From Microbacterium sp. 3J1 (GTDB lineage Bacteria; Actinomycetota; Actinomycetes; Actinomycetales; Microbacteriaceae), in the NCBI RefSeq assembly GCF_001049495.1, contig NZ_CDWI01000005.1, positions 1 to 64,000 on the forward strand: a stretch of 64,000 nt of DNA. The letters are read 5' to 3'. A program made the translations under genes and the position numbers. How positions within the stretch are numbered: the stretch's first letter is position 1; each line of letters starts with the position of its first letter. This document shows, piece after piece, positions 23,992 through 32,132 of the stretch. Below the pieces are notes generated by a model that was not told the DNA's origin, did not search any database, and saw nothing but the letters and a program-made list of their open reading frames with translations.

Positions 23992-24720
23992 ATGGTGGCG
24001 TTGGAGGAGCTGTGGCTGGTGCGTCACGGCGAGAGCGTGGGAAACATCGCGGCCACGGCGGCGGAGGTGGCGGGCGACGAGGCCATCGCGCTCGACACCC
24101 GCGACGCCGACGTGCCGCTCTCGGAGACCGGCGTCGAGCAGGCGAGGGCCCTGGGCGCCCCGCTGCTCGCCGCGGAGGATCCCCCGCAGATCGCCTGGCT
24201 CTCCCCGTACGTGCGCGCACAGCAGACCTTCGCGATGGGGGTCGAGAACGGCCCGGCCATCTCCCGCGTGCTCACCGACGAGAGGCTGCGCGACCGGGAG
24301 CTCGGCATCCTCGACCTCCTGACCCGACAGGGCGTGGCCGCGCGGCATCCGGAGGAGGCGGCCCGCCGTGCCCACCTCGGCAAGTACTACCACCGCCCGC
24401 CCGGCGGCGAGTCCTGGGCCGACGTGTCGCTGCGCCTCAGGTCGTTCCTCCACGATGCAGCCGCGACCGACGCCCGCGTGGGGCTCGTCGTGGCGCACGA
24501 TGCCGTCGTCATGCTGCTGGTCGCCGTGCTGACCGGCATGGACGAACCGAGCCTGCTGAAGTTCGCGGGCGCGAACACCGTCCTCAACGCATCCGTCACC
24601 CGCCTGCGCTTCGACGGCGAGAGGTGGCAGCTCGTCGTCTTCTCCGACGTGCGGCACCTCGAGACGCTCGGCGCCGAGGTCACCGCCCACCCCGGGAGCC
24701 CCGATGTCCACCCGCAGTGA
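23992..24720 (+). CDS. histidine phosphatase superfamily protein
   Basis: 242 residues from the ATG at 23992, with GGAGGGAAGG upstream. The phosphoacceptor motif LVRHGESVGN sits at residue 9 and the second catalytic His is in VVAHDAVVMLL, giving the phosphoglycerate-mutase fold. The substrate (phosphosugar, nucleotide or phosphohistidine) is unclear. It overlaps by 17 bases the following NAD(P)HX dehydratase gene, which suggests a shared mRNA. Confidence 0.85.
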   Translation: MVALEELWLVRHGESVGNIAATAAEVAGDEAIALDTRDADVPLSETGVEQARALGAPLLAAEDPPQIAWLSPYVRAQQTFAMGVENGPAISRVLTDERLRDRELGILDLLTRQGVAARHPEEAARRAHLGKYYHRPPGGESWADVSLRLRSFLHDAAATDARVGLVVAHDAVVMLLVAVLTGMDEPSLLKFAGANTVLNASVTRLRFDGERWQLVVFSDVRHLETLGAEVTAHPGSPDVHPQ

Positions 24721-25570
24721 GCCCACCGAGGTCACGCCGGAGCTGCTGCGCGGCTGGGGACTGCCCGACCCCGGCGAATCGAAGAAGTCCCGCGGCACGG
24801 CGATGGTCATCGGCGGGTCGAGCCTGTCGACCGGCGCGGTCGTCCTGGCCGGCGAGGCCGCCCTGCGCGTCGGAGCGGGCAAGGTCGGTGTCACCACCGA
24901 CGCGCTCCTCACCGACGTGGTCCGCATCGCGTTCCCCGAGGCGGGCGTGCACGAGGCGCCTCGCGCCGGAGAACCTGCGGATGCCGCGTGGGCAGCCTCC
25001 TGCGACGGCGCGGACGCCGTCCTCCTGGGGCCGGGACTCGACGACGCCGAGCATGCGCGGGAGTGGCTCCTGCGGCTGGCCAACCGGGATATCCGCTGTC
25101 TGGTCCTCGACGCGTTCGCCGTCGGCGTCCTCCGCGACGTGCCCCGCGACGAGCTGCCGCGATCGCTGATCGTCAATGCCAACCTCGACGAGGTGGGGAT
25201 CCTCCTCGGCAGGCCGGTCGACGATCTCATCGCAGACCTGCCGGGGCTGTCGCGCGACCTCGACGCGATCGTCCACTGCTACTCCGCCGTGGCCGCGCCG
25301 TCGGGCGAGGTGTGGGAGCTGAGCGGAGGTGGCGCCGGCCTCGGGACCGCCGGTTCCGGAGACGTGCTCGCCGGTGCCATCACCGGCTTCGCCGCTCGCG
25401 GGCTCGAGCCCGCGCGCGCTGCGGTGTGGGGCGCCTGGTGCCACTCCCGCGCCGGCGACCGCCTCACCGGGCGCATGGGACTCGGGTTCCTCGCCAGGGA
25501 GCTCGCACGGGAACTGCCCGCCGCCGTCCTCGATGTCGACGCGGACCTCGAGGACGACAGCCGGGACTGA
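24704..25570 (+). CDS. nnrD: ADP-dependent NAD(P)HX dehydratase
   Basis: 288 residues of the YjeF C-terminal/ribokinase-like family. MVIGGSSLSTGAVVLAGEAALRVGAGKVGVTT and LGPGLDDAEHA match the NAD(P)HX-binding lobe, LVLDAFAV the central strand, and GTAGSGDVLAGAITGFAARGLEPARAAVWGAWCHSRAG is the nucleotide-binding signature (usually GTGGSGDVLAG). It dehydrates the damaged (S)-form of NAD(P)H hydrate using ADP, restoring the cofactor in the cytoplasm. The epimerase YjeF-N domain usually fused or adjacent is not in this window. Translation may be coupled to the phosphatase gene by the 17-base overlap. Confidence 0.87.
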   Translation: MSTRSEPTEVTPELLRGWGLPDPGESKKSRGTAMVIGGSSLSTGAVVLAGEAALRVGAGKVGVTTDALLTDVVRIAFPEAGVHEAPRAGEPADAAWAASCDGADAVLLGPGLDDAEHAREWLLRLANRDIRCLVLDAFAVGVLRDVPRDELPRSLIVNANLDEVGILLGRPVDDLIADLPGLSRDLDAIVHCYSAVAAPSGEVWELSGGGAGLGTAGSGDVLAGAITGFAARGLEPARAAVWGAWCHSRAGDRLTGRMGLGFLARELARELPAAVLDVDADLEDDSRD

Positions 25571-25584
25571 CGGGGCGGCCGCGG

Positions 25585-25616
25585 GCGGCATCCGCTCCCC
25601 CGACGACGGATGCCGC
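25585..25616. terminator. hairpin terminator between convergent genes
   Basis: Arms 25585-25594 (GCGGCATCCG) and 25607-25616 pair perfectly around a 12-base loop, just after the dehydratase stop and before the leftward lipoprotein stop at 25625. The stem uses the GGATGCCG repeat common in this genome. Confidence 0.6.
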
Positions 25617-25624
25617 GGGCGCCC

Positions 25625-25993
25625 TCAGCCGCAGAACGCCGAGAGGGAGTCGTGCAGCTGGTCGATCGCCTCGATCGTCTCCGGTGCCTGAAGGTCGCTC
25701 ATGCCGCCGATCTGCTCCGCGGTCGACGAGACGAGGTCGCCGAGCGGTCCGTCGACCTGTGAGCCGAGGCCGTCGAGCGTGGCGACGAGCTCGTCGCGCG
25801 CGGCGTCGACCTGCTCCGCCGAGGCGCCGCCCTGGTCGAGCAGCGTCTGATACTGCCCGTACGCGTCGTCGATCGCCGTGCACGTGGCCTGCACGTCGAC
25901 GCCCAGCGCGTCGCCCGCCGCCTGCGTCACCTGGGCGCAGCCCGCGAGGAGACCGACGGCGAGCAGGAGGGGGAGGATGACGAGGCGGCGCAT
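25625..25993 (-). CDS. small hypothetical lipoprotein
   Basis: 122 residues. MRRLVILPLLLAVGLLAGCAQ is a clean lipoprotein signal: basic n-region, hydrophobic core and lipobox LAGC. The mature part is alpha-helical and acidic (ATCTAIDDAYGQYQTLLDQGGASAEQVDAARDELVATLDGLGSQV) with Cys residues at the start and end (ATCTA and SAFCG) that may form a disulfide. Anchored outside the membrane. No family recognised; convergent with the nnrD gene. Confidence 0.75.
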   Translation of the reverse strand: MRRLVILPLLLAVGLLAGCAQVTQAAGDALGVDVQATCTAIDDAYGQYQTLLDQGGASAEQVDAARDELVATLDGLGSQVDGPLGDLVSSTAEQIGGMSDLQAPETIEAIDQLHDSLSAFCG

Positions 25994-26040
25994 GCACCGA
26001 CCGTATCCCGCACACCTGAGGGGTCACAGGATGCGGACTT

Positions 26041-26048
26041 GTCAACCC
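26041..26048 (+). promoter_or_regulatory. GTCAACCC element upstream of recQ
   Basis: GTCAACCC, 39 bases before the ATG at 26087. At this spacing it could be a -35 element of a near-leaderless transcript. Confidence 0.35.
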
Positions 26049-26086
26049 GCGCACACCGGCGGGATCGCGGCGATACGGTCGCAGAT

Positions 26087-27736
26087 ATGAGCTCCACCCG
26101 CACGGTTCCCGCGTCTGTCGACACCATCGCGCGAGAGGGCTTCGGGTGGGATTCGCTCCTGCCCGGGCAGCGAGAGGCGATCGAGTCCGCGACGGCAGGG
26201 CGCGACACGCTGCTCGTGCTCGCGACCGGGGGCGGCAAGTCCGCCGTCTACCAGATCGCCGGCGCGCGCCGAGGCGGGATCGTGCTGGTCGTGTCGCCGC
26301 TCGTGGCGCTGCAGGCCGATCAGATCGCGTCCATCGCCGCGGCGCCCGCCGCTCCGCCGGCGGTCGCGCTCAACTCGGCGATCTCGGCGGCGGAGACGGC
26401 GCGCGCCTGGGAGCTCATCGATGAGGGCGGGCCGGTGTACGTGCTGCTCGCGCCCGAGCAGCTGGGTCACGCCGACACCGTGGCCCGTCTCGCAGCCGCC
26501 GGGGTCACGCTCCTCGTGGTCGACGAGGCGCACTGCGTGTCGTCGTGGGGACACGACTTCCGCCCCGACTACCTCCGGCTCGCCGACGTCCGTCGCGAGC
26601 TGGGTGGTCCGCCGGTCCTGGCGATGACCGCCACCGCCTCCGAACCGGTCCGCGCGGAGATCATCGACAAGCTCTCGATGACCGACGTCGACGTGCAGGT
26701 GCACGGCGTCGACCGCCCGGAGATCCGCCTCGTCGTCGATCGTCACGAGAGCGAAGCCCACAAGAGGGCAGCCGTCATCGAGGAGGCCCGCACGTGGACG
26801 GCACCCGGCCTCGTCTACGTCGCCACCCGCAAGGAGACCGAGTCCTACGCCGAGGAGATCGCCACGGGAGGGCGCCGGGTCGCCGCGTATCACGCGGGCA
26901 TGAAGGCCGCCGATCGCCGGAGCATCCAGGACCGCTGGCGTGACGGCGAGCTCGACATCGTCGTCGCCACGTCAGCGTTCGGCATGGGGATCGATCGCGC
27001 CGATGTGCGGTTCGTGCTGCACGCGACCGTCACCGAATCGCTCGACGCGTACTACCAGGAGATCGGTCGAGCCGGTCGCGACGGCGAACCCGCGACGACC
27101 GCGCTCCACTACCACGCCAAGGATCTCGGCCTTCGGCGCTTCTTCACCCGGCGCTCCGTCCGCCCGGCCGACATCCGCGCGCTCTGGACGGCGATCCGGA
27201 AGAGGCCCGGCCGCCGCACCGTCGAGCTCGCACAGGCCCTCGACATGCCGCAGCGCACGGTCACGCGTCTCGTCAACGACCTGGTCGACGCGGGGCTCGT
27301 CGACACGGCCGACGGCGTGCGCGTGGTGCAGAAGGTCTCGGCGCAGGCGGCGGCGCGAGCCGTGCGGGAGACGCTGGACGCTCGCGAGCGGGTGGCGGAC
27401 TCGCGGCTCGCGATGATGCGCTCCTACGCCGAGACCTCGCAGTGCCGACGCAGGGTCCTGCTCGACTACTTCGGCGTCGAGGGCGCGCGGTGGTGCGAGA
27501 ACTGCGATCGCTGCGAGCAGCGCGACGCGGCGGCCGCGGCAGCGAGGGATGCCGGCATCGACGACGCTCCGCTCGCGGTGGATCAGCGCGTCGAGCACGG
27601 CGAGTGGGGGGCCGGCACGGTCACGGGCGTGGAACCCGACCGGGCGACCATCTACTTCGAGTCGGAGGGGTACAAGGTCGTGTCCTTCGCCGCGCTCGAC
27701 ACCGGCGTCCTCCGCCTCGGCGACGCCCTCGTCTGA
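26087..27736 (+). CDS. recQ: RecQ-type ATP-dependent DNA helicase
   Basis: 549 residues from the ATG at 26087. Superfamily 2 helicase motifs in order: FGWDSLLPGQREAI (motif 0), ATGGGKSAVYQ (Walker A), VVDEAHCVSSWGHDFRPDY (DEAH box), MTATAS, VATSAFGMGIDRADVRFV and QEIGRAGRDGE (motif VI). A zinc-binding Cys set follows (CRRRVLLDYFG...WCENCDRCE), then a short winged region ending EGYKVVSFAALDTG. It is shorter than Escherichia coli RecQ and lacks an HRDC domain, so it belongs to the short actinobacterial form. It unwinds forked or recombination intermediates in repair. Confidence 0.9.
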   Translation: MSSTRTVPASVDTIAREGFGWDSLLPGQREAIESATAGRDTLLVLATGGGKSAVYQIAGARRGGIVLVVSPLVALQADQIASIAAAPAAPPAVALNSAISAAETARAWELIDEGGPVYVLLAPEQLGHADTVARLAAAGVTLLVVDEAHCVSSWGHDFRPDYLRLADVRRELGGPPVLAMTATASEPVRAEIIDKLSMTDVDVQVHGVDRPEIRLVVDRHESEAHKRAAVIEEARTWTAPGLVYVATRKETESYAEEIATGGRRVAAYHAGMKAADRRSIQDRWRDGELDIVVATSAFGMGIDRADVRFVLHATVTESLDAYYQEIGRAGRDGEPATTALHYHAKDLGLRRFFTRRSVRPADIRALWTAIRKRPGRRTVELAQALDMPQRTVTRLVNDLVDAGLVDTADGVRVVQKVSAQAAARAVRETLDARERVADSRLAMMRSYAETSQCRRRVLLDYFGVEGARWCENCDRCEQRDAAAAAARDAGIDDAPLAVDQRVEHGEWGAGTVTGVEPDRATIYFESEGYKVVSFAALDTGVLRLGDALV

Positions 27737-27740
27737 GCGC

Positions 27741-29057
27741 TCAGCGGTACGACCGGACCCCGCCCCATCCGCCCACCCACGCCTCGATCCGAGGGTCCGC
27801 GCGGAGCGGGTGGATGCCGTCGGCGACGAGGCACCGGGTCTCGAACGCGTCCGGCACCCCCCACCGCGCCGAGCGACGTGCGGCGCGTCGGGATCGCAGG
27901 CTGCCGAGCGATGTGCCGTCCTCGTCGACGAGCTCGACGGTTCCCACGTCGCCCGTTCCGAGGCGCGCGACGACGTCGCCGATCCAGGTGGCGTCGAGGA
28001 CGACGACCGGGCTGTCGAGATCCCAGGTCACCCGGGCGTCGGGCGCGTCCTCGGCGGTGACGACGCGTGGGTCGGCCACGGGCAGCCGCCCTCCCTCGCC
28101 GGTGGCCTCGACCTCGTCGACGACGAGACGGGCACGGGGGAAGGCCGCGAACAGGGAGTCGGCCGCGACGAACAGCGCCGCCGGGGTGTGCGCGCCGCGC
28201 AGCCGCATGACGAGATCGACCGAGTCCGCCCACAGAGCCCGCGGGGCGGAACCGGGTACGGGGATCGCCGTGAGCAGGCGCAGGGTCTGGGCGTTCGCCC
28301 GATCGAGTCCCGAGCCGTCCCGCTCCGCCCATTCGGGGCCGTCGTGCCACGCCACGGCCGTCGGCACGTGTGCGAGGACCGCACCGGCCTGCCACATGCG
28401 ATGCGCCCACTCCCAGTCCTCGCCCCCGTACGACGTGAAGGACTCGTCGAATCCGCCCACCTCGTCGAACAGCGTCCGCGAGCAGGCGATGACCGCGCCG
28501 ATCACGAACCGGTACGACCGGTCGTCGGCGTCGCGCAGATCGCGGCTCCGCCCGTACTCCTCGGCGAGCCAGGCCGGTTCGGCCAGCTCGCGCCCCGCCG
28601 CCGCCTCGATCACCGGCACGTCTGCGGCGATGCCCGAGAAGTCGGCATGGCGACGCCGCCCGACGGTGACGGCCTCGGGCAGGAGCGCGGGCAGCCGGGT
28701 GAGAGCGCGCACGTACCCGGGCTCGGGGACCGTGTCGGCGTCGAGGAAGCACAGGACGTCTCCGCTGCTCGCGCGCACCCCCAGATTGCGGACCGCGGCG
28801 AGCCGGAAGCCCTGATCCTCCTGGCGCACGAGGACCACGCCGTCGGGCACCGCCACCGGGCCGGGCGACCCGTCGTCGGCGACGACGATCTCGAGCAGGT
28901 GGGGCGGGTAGTCCTGCGCCGCGAGAGCGTGCAGGGTCCGTTCGAGTTCCTCGGGCTGGTCGTACTGGGCCACGATGACCGACACCCGGGGAAGAGGATC
29001 GGGGCGGATGCCGTCGAGCGCGTCCCACCGGTTGCCGACGACCCATCGTCGCGTCAC
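27741..29057 (-). CDS. family 2 glycosyltransferase with extension
   Basis: 438 residues from a GTG at 29057 that overlaps the preceding stop (GTGA). GT-A fold: VSVIVAQYDQPEELERTLHALAAQDYPP, VVADDGSPG, CFLDADTVPEPG (DxD) and VGGFDESFTSYGGEDWEWAHRM (catalytic ED). The last 170 residues (about 265-438) have no GT motifs and carry DLDSPVVVLDATWIGDVVARL and LRSRRAARRSARWGVPDAFET; they may help bind substrate or a partner. It transfers an activated sugar in the cytoplasm. It is the last gene of the leftward WcbI-GT-GT unit. Confidence 0.85.
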   Translation of the reverse strand: MTRRWVVGNRWDALDGIRPDPLPRVSVIVAQYDQPEELERTLHALAAQDYPPHLLEIVVADDGSPGPVAVPDGVVLVRQEDQGFRLAAVRNLGVRASSGDVLCFLDADTVPEPGYVRALTRLPALLPEAVTVGRRRHADFSGIAADVPVIEAAAGRELAEPAWLAEEYGRSRDLRDADDRSYRFVIGAVIACSRTLFDEVGGFDESFTSYGGEDWEWAHRMWQAGAVLAHVPTAVAWHDGPEWAERDGSGLDRANAQTLRLLTAIPVPGSAPRALWADSVDLVMRLRGAHTPAALFVAADSLFAAFPRARLVVDEVEATGEGGRLPVADPRVVTAEDAPDARVTWDLDSPVVVLDATWIGDVVARLGTGDVGTVELVDEDGTSLGSLRSRRAARRSARWGVPDAFETRCLVADGIHPLRADPRIEAWVGGWGGVRSYR

Positions 29058-30028
29058 GAGCGCACCTGCTCCCACCACCGCACGTACGAGTCAGCCGCGT
29101 CGATCCACGACAGCGGCAATCGCGTCAGCCCGTGCCAGGTCGTCTCAGGATCCTCGGCGGCCCGGCGCACCGCCGCTGCGAGGTCGGCCTCGTCGACGGG
29201 TGTGAGGGTTCCGGGCCGCAGCTCCGCCATCTCGTCGATGTACCGGTTCCGCATCGCCACCGGCCGGCGCCCCCACCCGATCCAGGACGCGAGGGAACCG
29301 GATGCGGAGACGTGTCGATGCGCGATCACGGGCACTTCCACGGCACGACCGCGGCGAGCGATCTCGTCGTCGTCGAGCCAGCCGGTGACCTCCACGGCGA
29401 CGCCGACGGCATCGGCCCGCCGGACGAAGGCCTCGAGGTCGGCGGCGTGTCCGTCGGACGCGCGACCGAGCACCGTCAGACGCGTCATCCCCGCGGCGGA
29501 GGCGGCCGCGGCCGCCTCGTCGTGCCCCTTGCCGGGGTAGAAGAACCCGAGGACGCCGACCGATCCGTCGGAGAGAGCGCGATCCGTGTCGACGTGCAGG
29601 TCGACGGGGAGCGGGATCCTGGCGGCCGGACCCGACCACACCTCCGCCTCCCGGAGCAGCGCGCGCTCGTGGTCGCTGTTGACCACGACGCCGGTGGCCG
29701 CCTCAGCCACGGTCGCGTACGCCGTCCGTCGGCGGGGCAGGTTCCGCTCGCCGTCGGACTCCTGCGGCATGTCGTGCAGGGTGACGCTCACGCGCAGGCG
29801 CGCGGCCAGTTCGGCGAACACGCGCGACGCCTCCTCCGGAGAGCCGCCCCACAGGCGATCGGTGAAGTGCGCATGCACCGCGGTGCCGTCGGGCAGACCC
29901 GCCAGATCCGCCGGAGCGACGGTGCGGAGGCGAGGGTGCTGCGCGCTGGCTGCGGAGGCGAGGTCACGCGCGTAGACCGCCACCCCGTGATCGCCGGGAT
30001 GCACGAGCAGCAGCGGCGCCGTCGTCAC
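29054..30028 (-). CDS. family 1-like (GT-B) glycosyltransferase
   Basis: 324 residues from a GTG at 30028 that overlaps the upstream stop codon. The N-terminal LLLVHPGDHGVAVYARDLA is the start of a GT-B fold; VNSDHERALLREAE and VLGFFYPGKGHDEAAAAA mark the domain linker; PVIAHRHVSASGSLASWIGWGRRPVAM is the donor-site region of glycosyltransferase group 1. It is short for the class (typically 350-400). Likely adds a sugar to a lipid-linked or peptide-linked glycan. Joined by start/stop overlap to both neighbours. Confidence 0.8.
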   Translation of the reverse strand: MTTAPLLLVHPGDHGVAVYARDLASAASAQHPRLRTVAPADLAGLPDGTAVHAHFTDRLWGGSPEEASRVFAELAARLRVSVTLHDMPQESDGERNLPRRRTAYATVAEAATGVVVNSDHERALLREAEVWSGPAARIPLPVDLHVDTDRALSDGSVGVLGFFYPGKGHDEAAAAASAAGMTRLTVLGRASDGHAADLEAFVRRADAVGVAVEVTGWLDDDEIARRGRAVEVPVIAHRHVSASGSLASWIGWGRRPVAMRNRYIDEMAELRPGTLTPVDEADLAAAVRRAAEDPETTWHGLTRLPLSWIDAADSYVRWWEQVRS

Positions 30029-30954
30029 GCGGCACGCCAGACGGTCAGCAGGGGCGCGAGGCGCTCCACGGCGGCGGCGACGAACTCGGGGTGCGCCGCG
30101 TACCACGCCAGATGAGCGGCCCGTACCTCGGCGTCGTCGATCTCGCTGCCGTTCACGATCCAGTGCGCGCGCGGGGCGTCGGCGAGCGACCACGCCTCCA
30201 CGACCTCGGGCGTCAGCGGTGCGCGCACCGCATCGAGAAGCGGGCGACCGGGATCCGTCACTCCCCCTGAGGCGCCCAGCGCCTCGAGCACGCGTGCGCC
30301 CAGCGGCAGCCAGATCGCATTGCCGGGGTGGTTGACGGTGCGCGCGTGGTCGGCCGTGACCACGTCGAAGAGGTCGGAGACCGGCACGTCCGCCGTCGCT
30401 TCGCGTGTGCGCAGGACGTCGACCGTCGTGCGACCGACCGCACGGACGTCCTCCGGCCACAGCGCGGAGGCGACCGCGAGCCCGGCGGCGGCCGCGAGGG
30501 TGCGGACGTCGTGGTAGGCCACGATCGGCGGATCCTCGTCGACGCCCGGAACCCGGATGGCGGCCTGGAAGGGGTGCAGCCCGCCGAATCGCACCGGCGG
30601 CACGGTCAGCACGCGGGCGCTCGTGGCGGCGGCCACCTGACGCGAGCCGAGCGGCAGGTCGCGGTAGTCATCGCGGATGGGCTGCGTCACCACCCAGTGC
30701 GCCGACGCGACCACGTCATGCAGACGCTCGGCATCCTCGGCCGTCATCTCGTGCACCGGCGGCACGCGCACGAAACGGCGTTCCGGGGAATCCATCACGA
30801 TCCGCAGGGATTCGGCCTGGCAGTTGCCGAGGACCACCCCGAAGCTCTCGGGAAGCGGTTCGAGACCGTAGAACTCGGAGTAGTGCGCCCGACGCGCTAG
30901 CATCGGCGACCCCGCGGGCGCAACGGTGGTGCGCTTCTCGGGAGTATGGTTCAT
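30025..30954 (-). CDS. WcbI-like polysaccharide biosynthesis protein
   Basis: 309 residues. Contains GVVLGNCQAESLRIVMDSPERRFVRVPPVHEMTAED, the GNCQAE motif of the WcbI family, proteins involved in capsule polysaccharide synthesis that bind acetyl-CoA and may be acyltransferases. WVVTQPIRDDYRDLPLGSRQVA and VPPVRFGGLHPFQ are also typical of the family, as is the NHPGNAIW stretch. Cytosolic. It starts the leftward glycan unit; the 107 bases to the divergent rightward unit would hold both promoters. Confidence 0.82.
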   Translation of the reverse strand: MNHTPEKRTTVAPAGSPMLARRAHYSEFYGLEPLPESFGVVLGNCQAESLRIVMDSPERRFVRVPPVHEMTAEDAERLHDVVASAHWVVTQPIRDDYRDLPLGSRQVAAATSARVLTVPPVRFGGLHPFQAAIRVPGVDEDPPIVAYHDVRTLAAAAGLAVASALWPEDVRAVGRTTVDVLRTREATADVPVSDLFDVVTADHARTVNHPGNAIWLPLGARVLEALGASGGVTDPGRPLLDAVRAPLTPEVVEAWSLADAPRAHWIVNGSEIDDAEVRAAHLAWYAAHPEFVAAAVERLAPLLTVWRAA

Positions 30955-31061
30955 CCTACGAAGGTATACCGCCGATCCCCCGGCTTCGCCTCCGCTCCGT
31001 CACGGCCCCCGCCGCTGCGATCCGTGACCTGAGAGCGCTCAGTCCTGCAAGGAATACTCAC

Positions 31062-32132
31062 ATCGGAACCCAGACCGTCCCCCTCCGCGTCGCATCGATC
31101 CCCGCCGCCCACCCCTACGTCCACGGGATCACCGATCCGCATCTGGTGACAGTCCTTCCCGATCCGCCGGTGCCCGGCGCGCCCGCCGGACAGTGGTGGC
31201 CGCCGGTGGCGATGACAGCCGACTGGATCGCCGCCCACGCCGAGGACTTCGACGTGCTGCATGTGCATTTCGGGCTCGAGTCCTTCTCTCCCGAGCAGCT
31301 GGCGGATGCTCTGGCCGCCGCCCGGCGACACGGTCGACCGGTGGTGTACTCGGTGCACGACATCGACAACCCGCAGCTCGTGGACCAGACGGCGTACCAC
31401 GCGCTGCTCGACGTGATCGTCCCGGCGGCAGACCGGCTCATCACGCTGACGCCCACGGCGGCCGCGGAGATCGAGCGCCGGTGGCACCGAGAGAGCGTCG
31501 TCCTCGCGCACCCCACCCTGATCGATGACACCCTCCGCGTGCAGCGCCCCGACGACGACGTCATCCGCGTCGGCATGCATCTGCGCGATCTGCGTCCGAA
31601 CATCGACGCCGAGCGCGCGGTGCACGCGGCGGCCCACGCCGCCGCTCTGCTCACCGACGAGGGTCGCGAGGTGGCGGTCGAGGTGCTGCTGAACGAGCGG
31701 GTCCGTGACGACGAGGCGGCCGGCCAGGTGATCGCGGCCGCCGACCACCCGGCGGTGCAGGTGCGGCGCATCCCTCGCCTCAGCGATGCCGAGATCGAGG
31801 AGTGGCTCGGCGAGTTGGATCTCTTCGTCCTCCCCTACCGCCACGGCACCCATTCCGGTTGGGTGGAGCTCTGCTACGACCTGGGAGTGCGGGTCGCGGG
31901 AACCGACGTGGGTCACATCCGCTCGCAGCATCCGGAGGACTTCGCGGTCGTGGACCTGGACGACCCGATGACGCTCGCGGAAGCGATGAGGCTGACGGCG
32001 GATGCCGGGGGCACGACGTCGCACGCGGCACTGGTCGCCGAGCGTCGCCGTGAACGACGGGCCGAGCGAGAGGCCGTACGTGCTGCGCACGCCGAGCTCT
32101 ACGCCTCCGCCGTCGCGGAGGTGTCCGCATGA
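31062..32132 (+). CDS. glycosyltransferase (GT-B) with non-standard start codon
   Basis: About 356 residues. The conserved N-terminal strand VPLRVASIPAAHPYVHGI begins without any in-frame ATG, GTG or TTG for hundreds of bases upstream. AAGGA at 31049-31053 stands eight bases before an in-frame ATC at 31062, so ATC is my best start; CTG at 31029 is the alternative, and the first ordinary start, GTG near 31146, would cut the first beta strand. Motifs include DVLHVHFGLESFS, VVYSVHDIDNPQL, LTPTAAAEIERRW and FVLPYRHGTHSGWVELCYDLGVRVAGTDVGH in the donor site. First of four rightward glycosyltransferases; its stop overlaps the next ATG. Confidence 0.72.
   Translation: MGTQTVPLRVASIPAAHPYVHGITDPHLVTVLPDPPVPGAPAGQWWPPVAMTADWIAAHAEDFDVLHVHFGLESFSPEQLADALAAARRHGRPVVYSVHDIDNPQLVDQTAYHALLDVIVPAADRLITLTPTAAAEIERRWHRESVVLAHPTLIDDTLRVQRPDDDVIRVGMHLRDLRPNIDAERAVHAAAHAAALLTDEGREVAVEVLLNERVRDDEAAGQVIAAADHPAVQVRRIPRLSDAEIEEWLGELDLFVLPYRHGTHSGWVELCYDLGVRVAGTDVGHIRSQHPEDFAVVDLDDPMTLAEAMRLTADAGGTTSHAALVAERRRERRAEREAVRAAHAELYASAVAEVSA

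Noticed and set aside
30405..31061. Extension of the first rightward glycosyltransferase 200 codons upstream
   Set aside because: The extra part is Arg/Pro/Ser-rich and covers the WcbI-like gene in antisense; the real protein begins near 31062.
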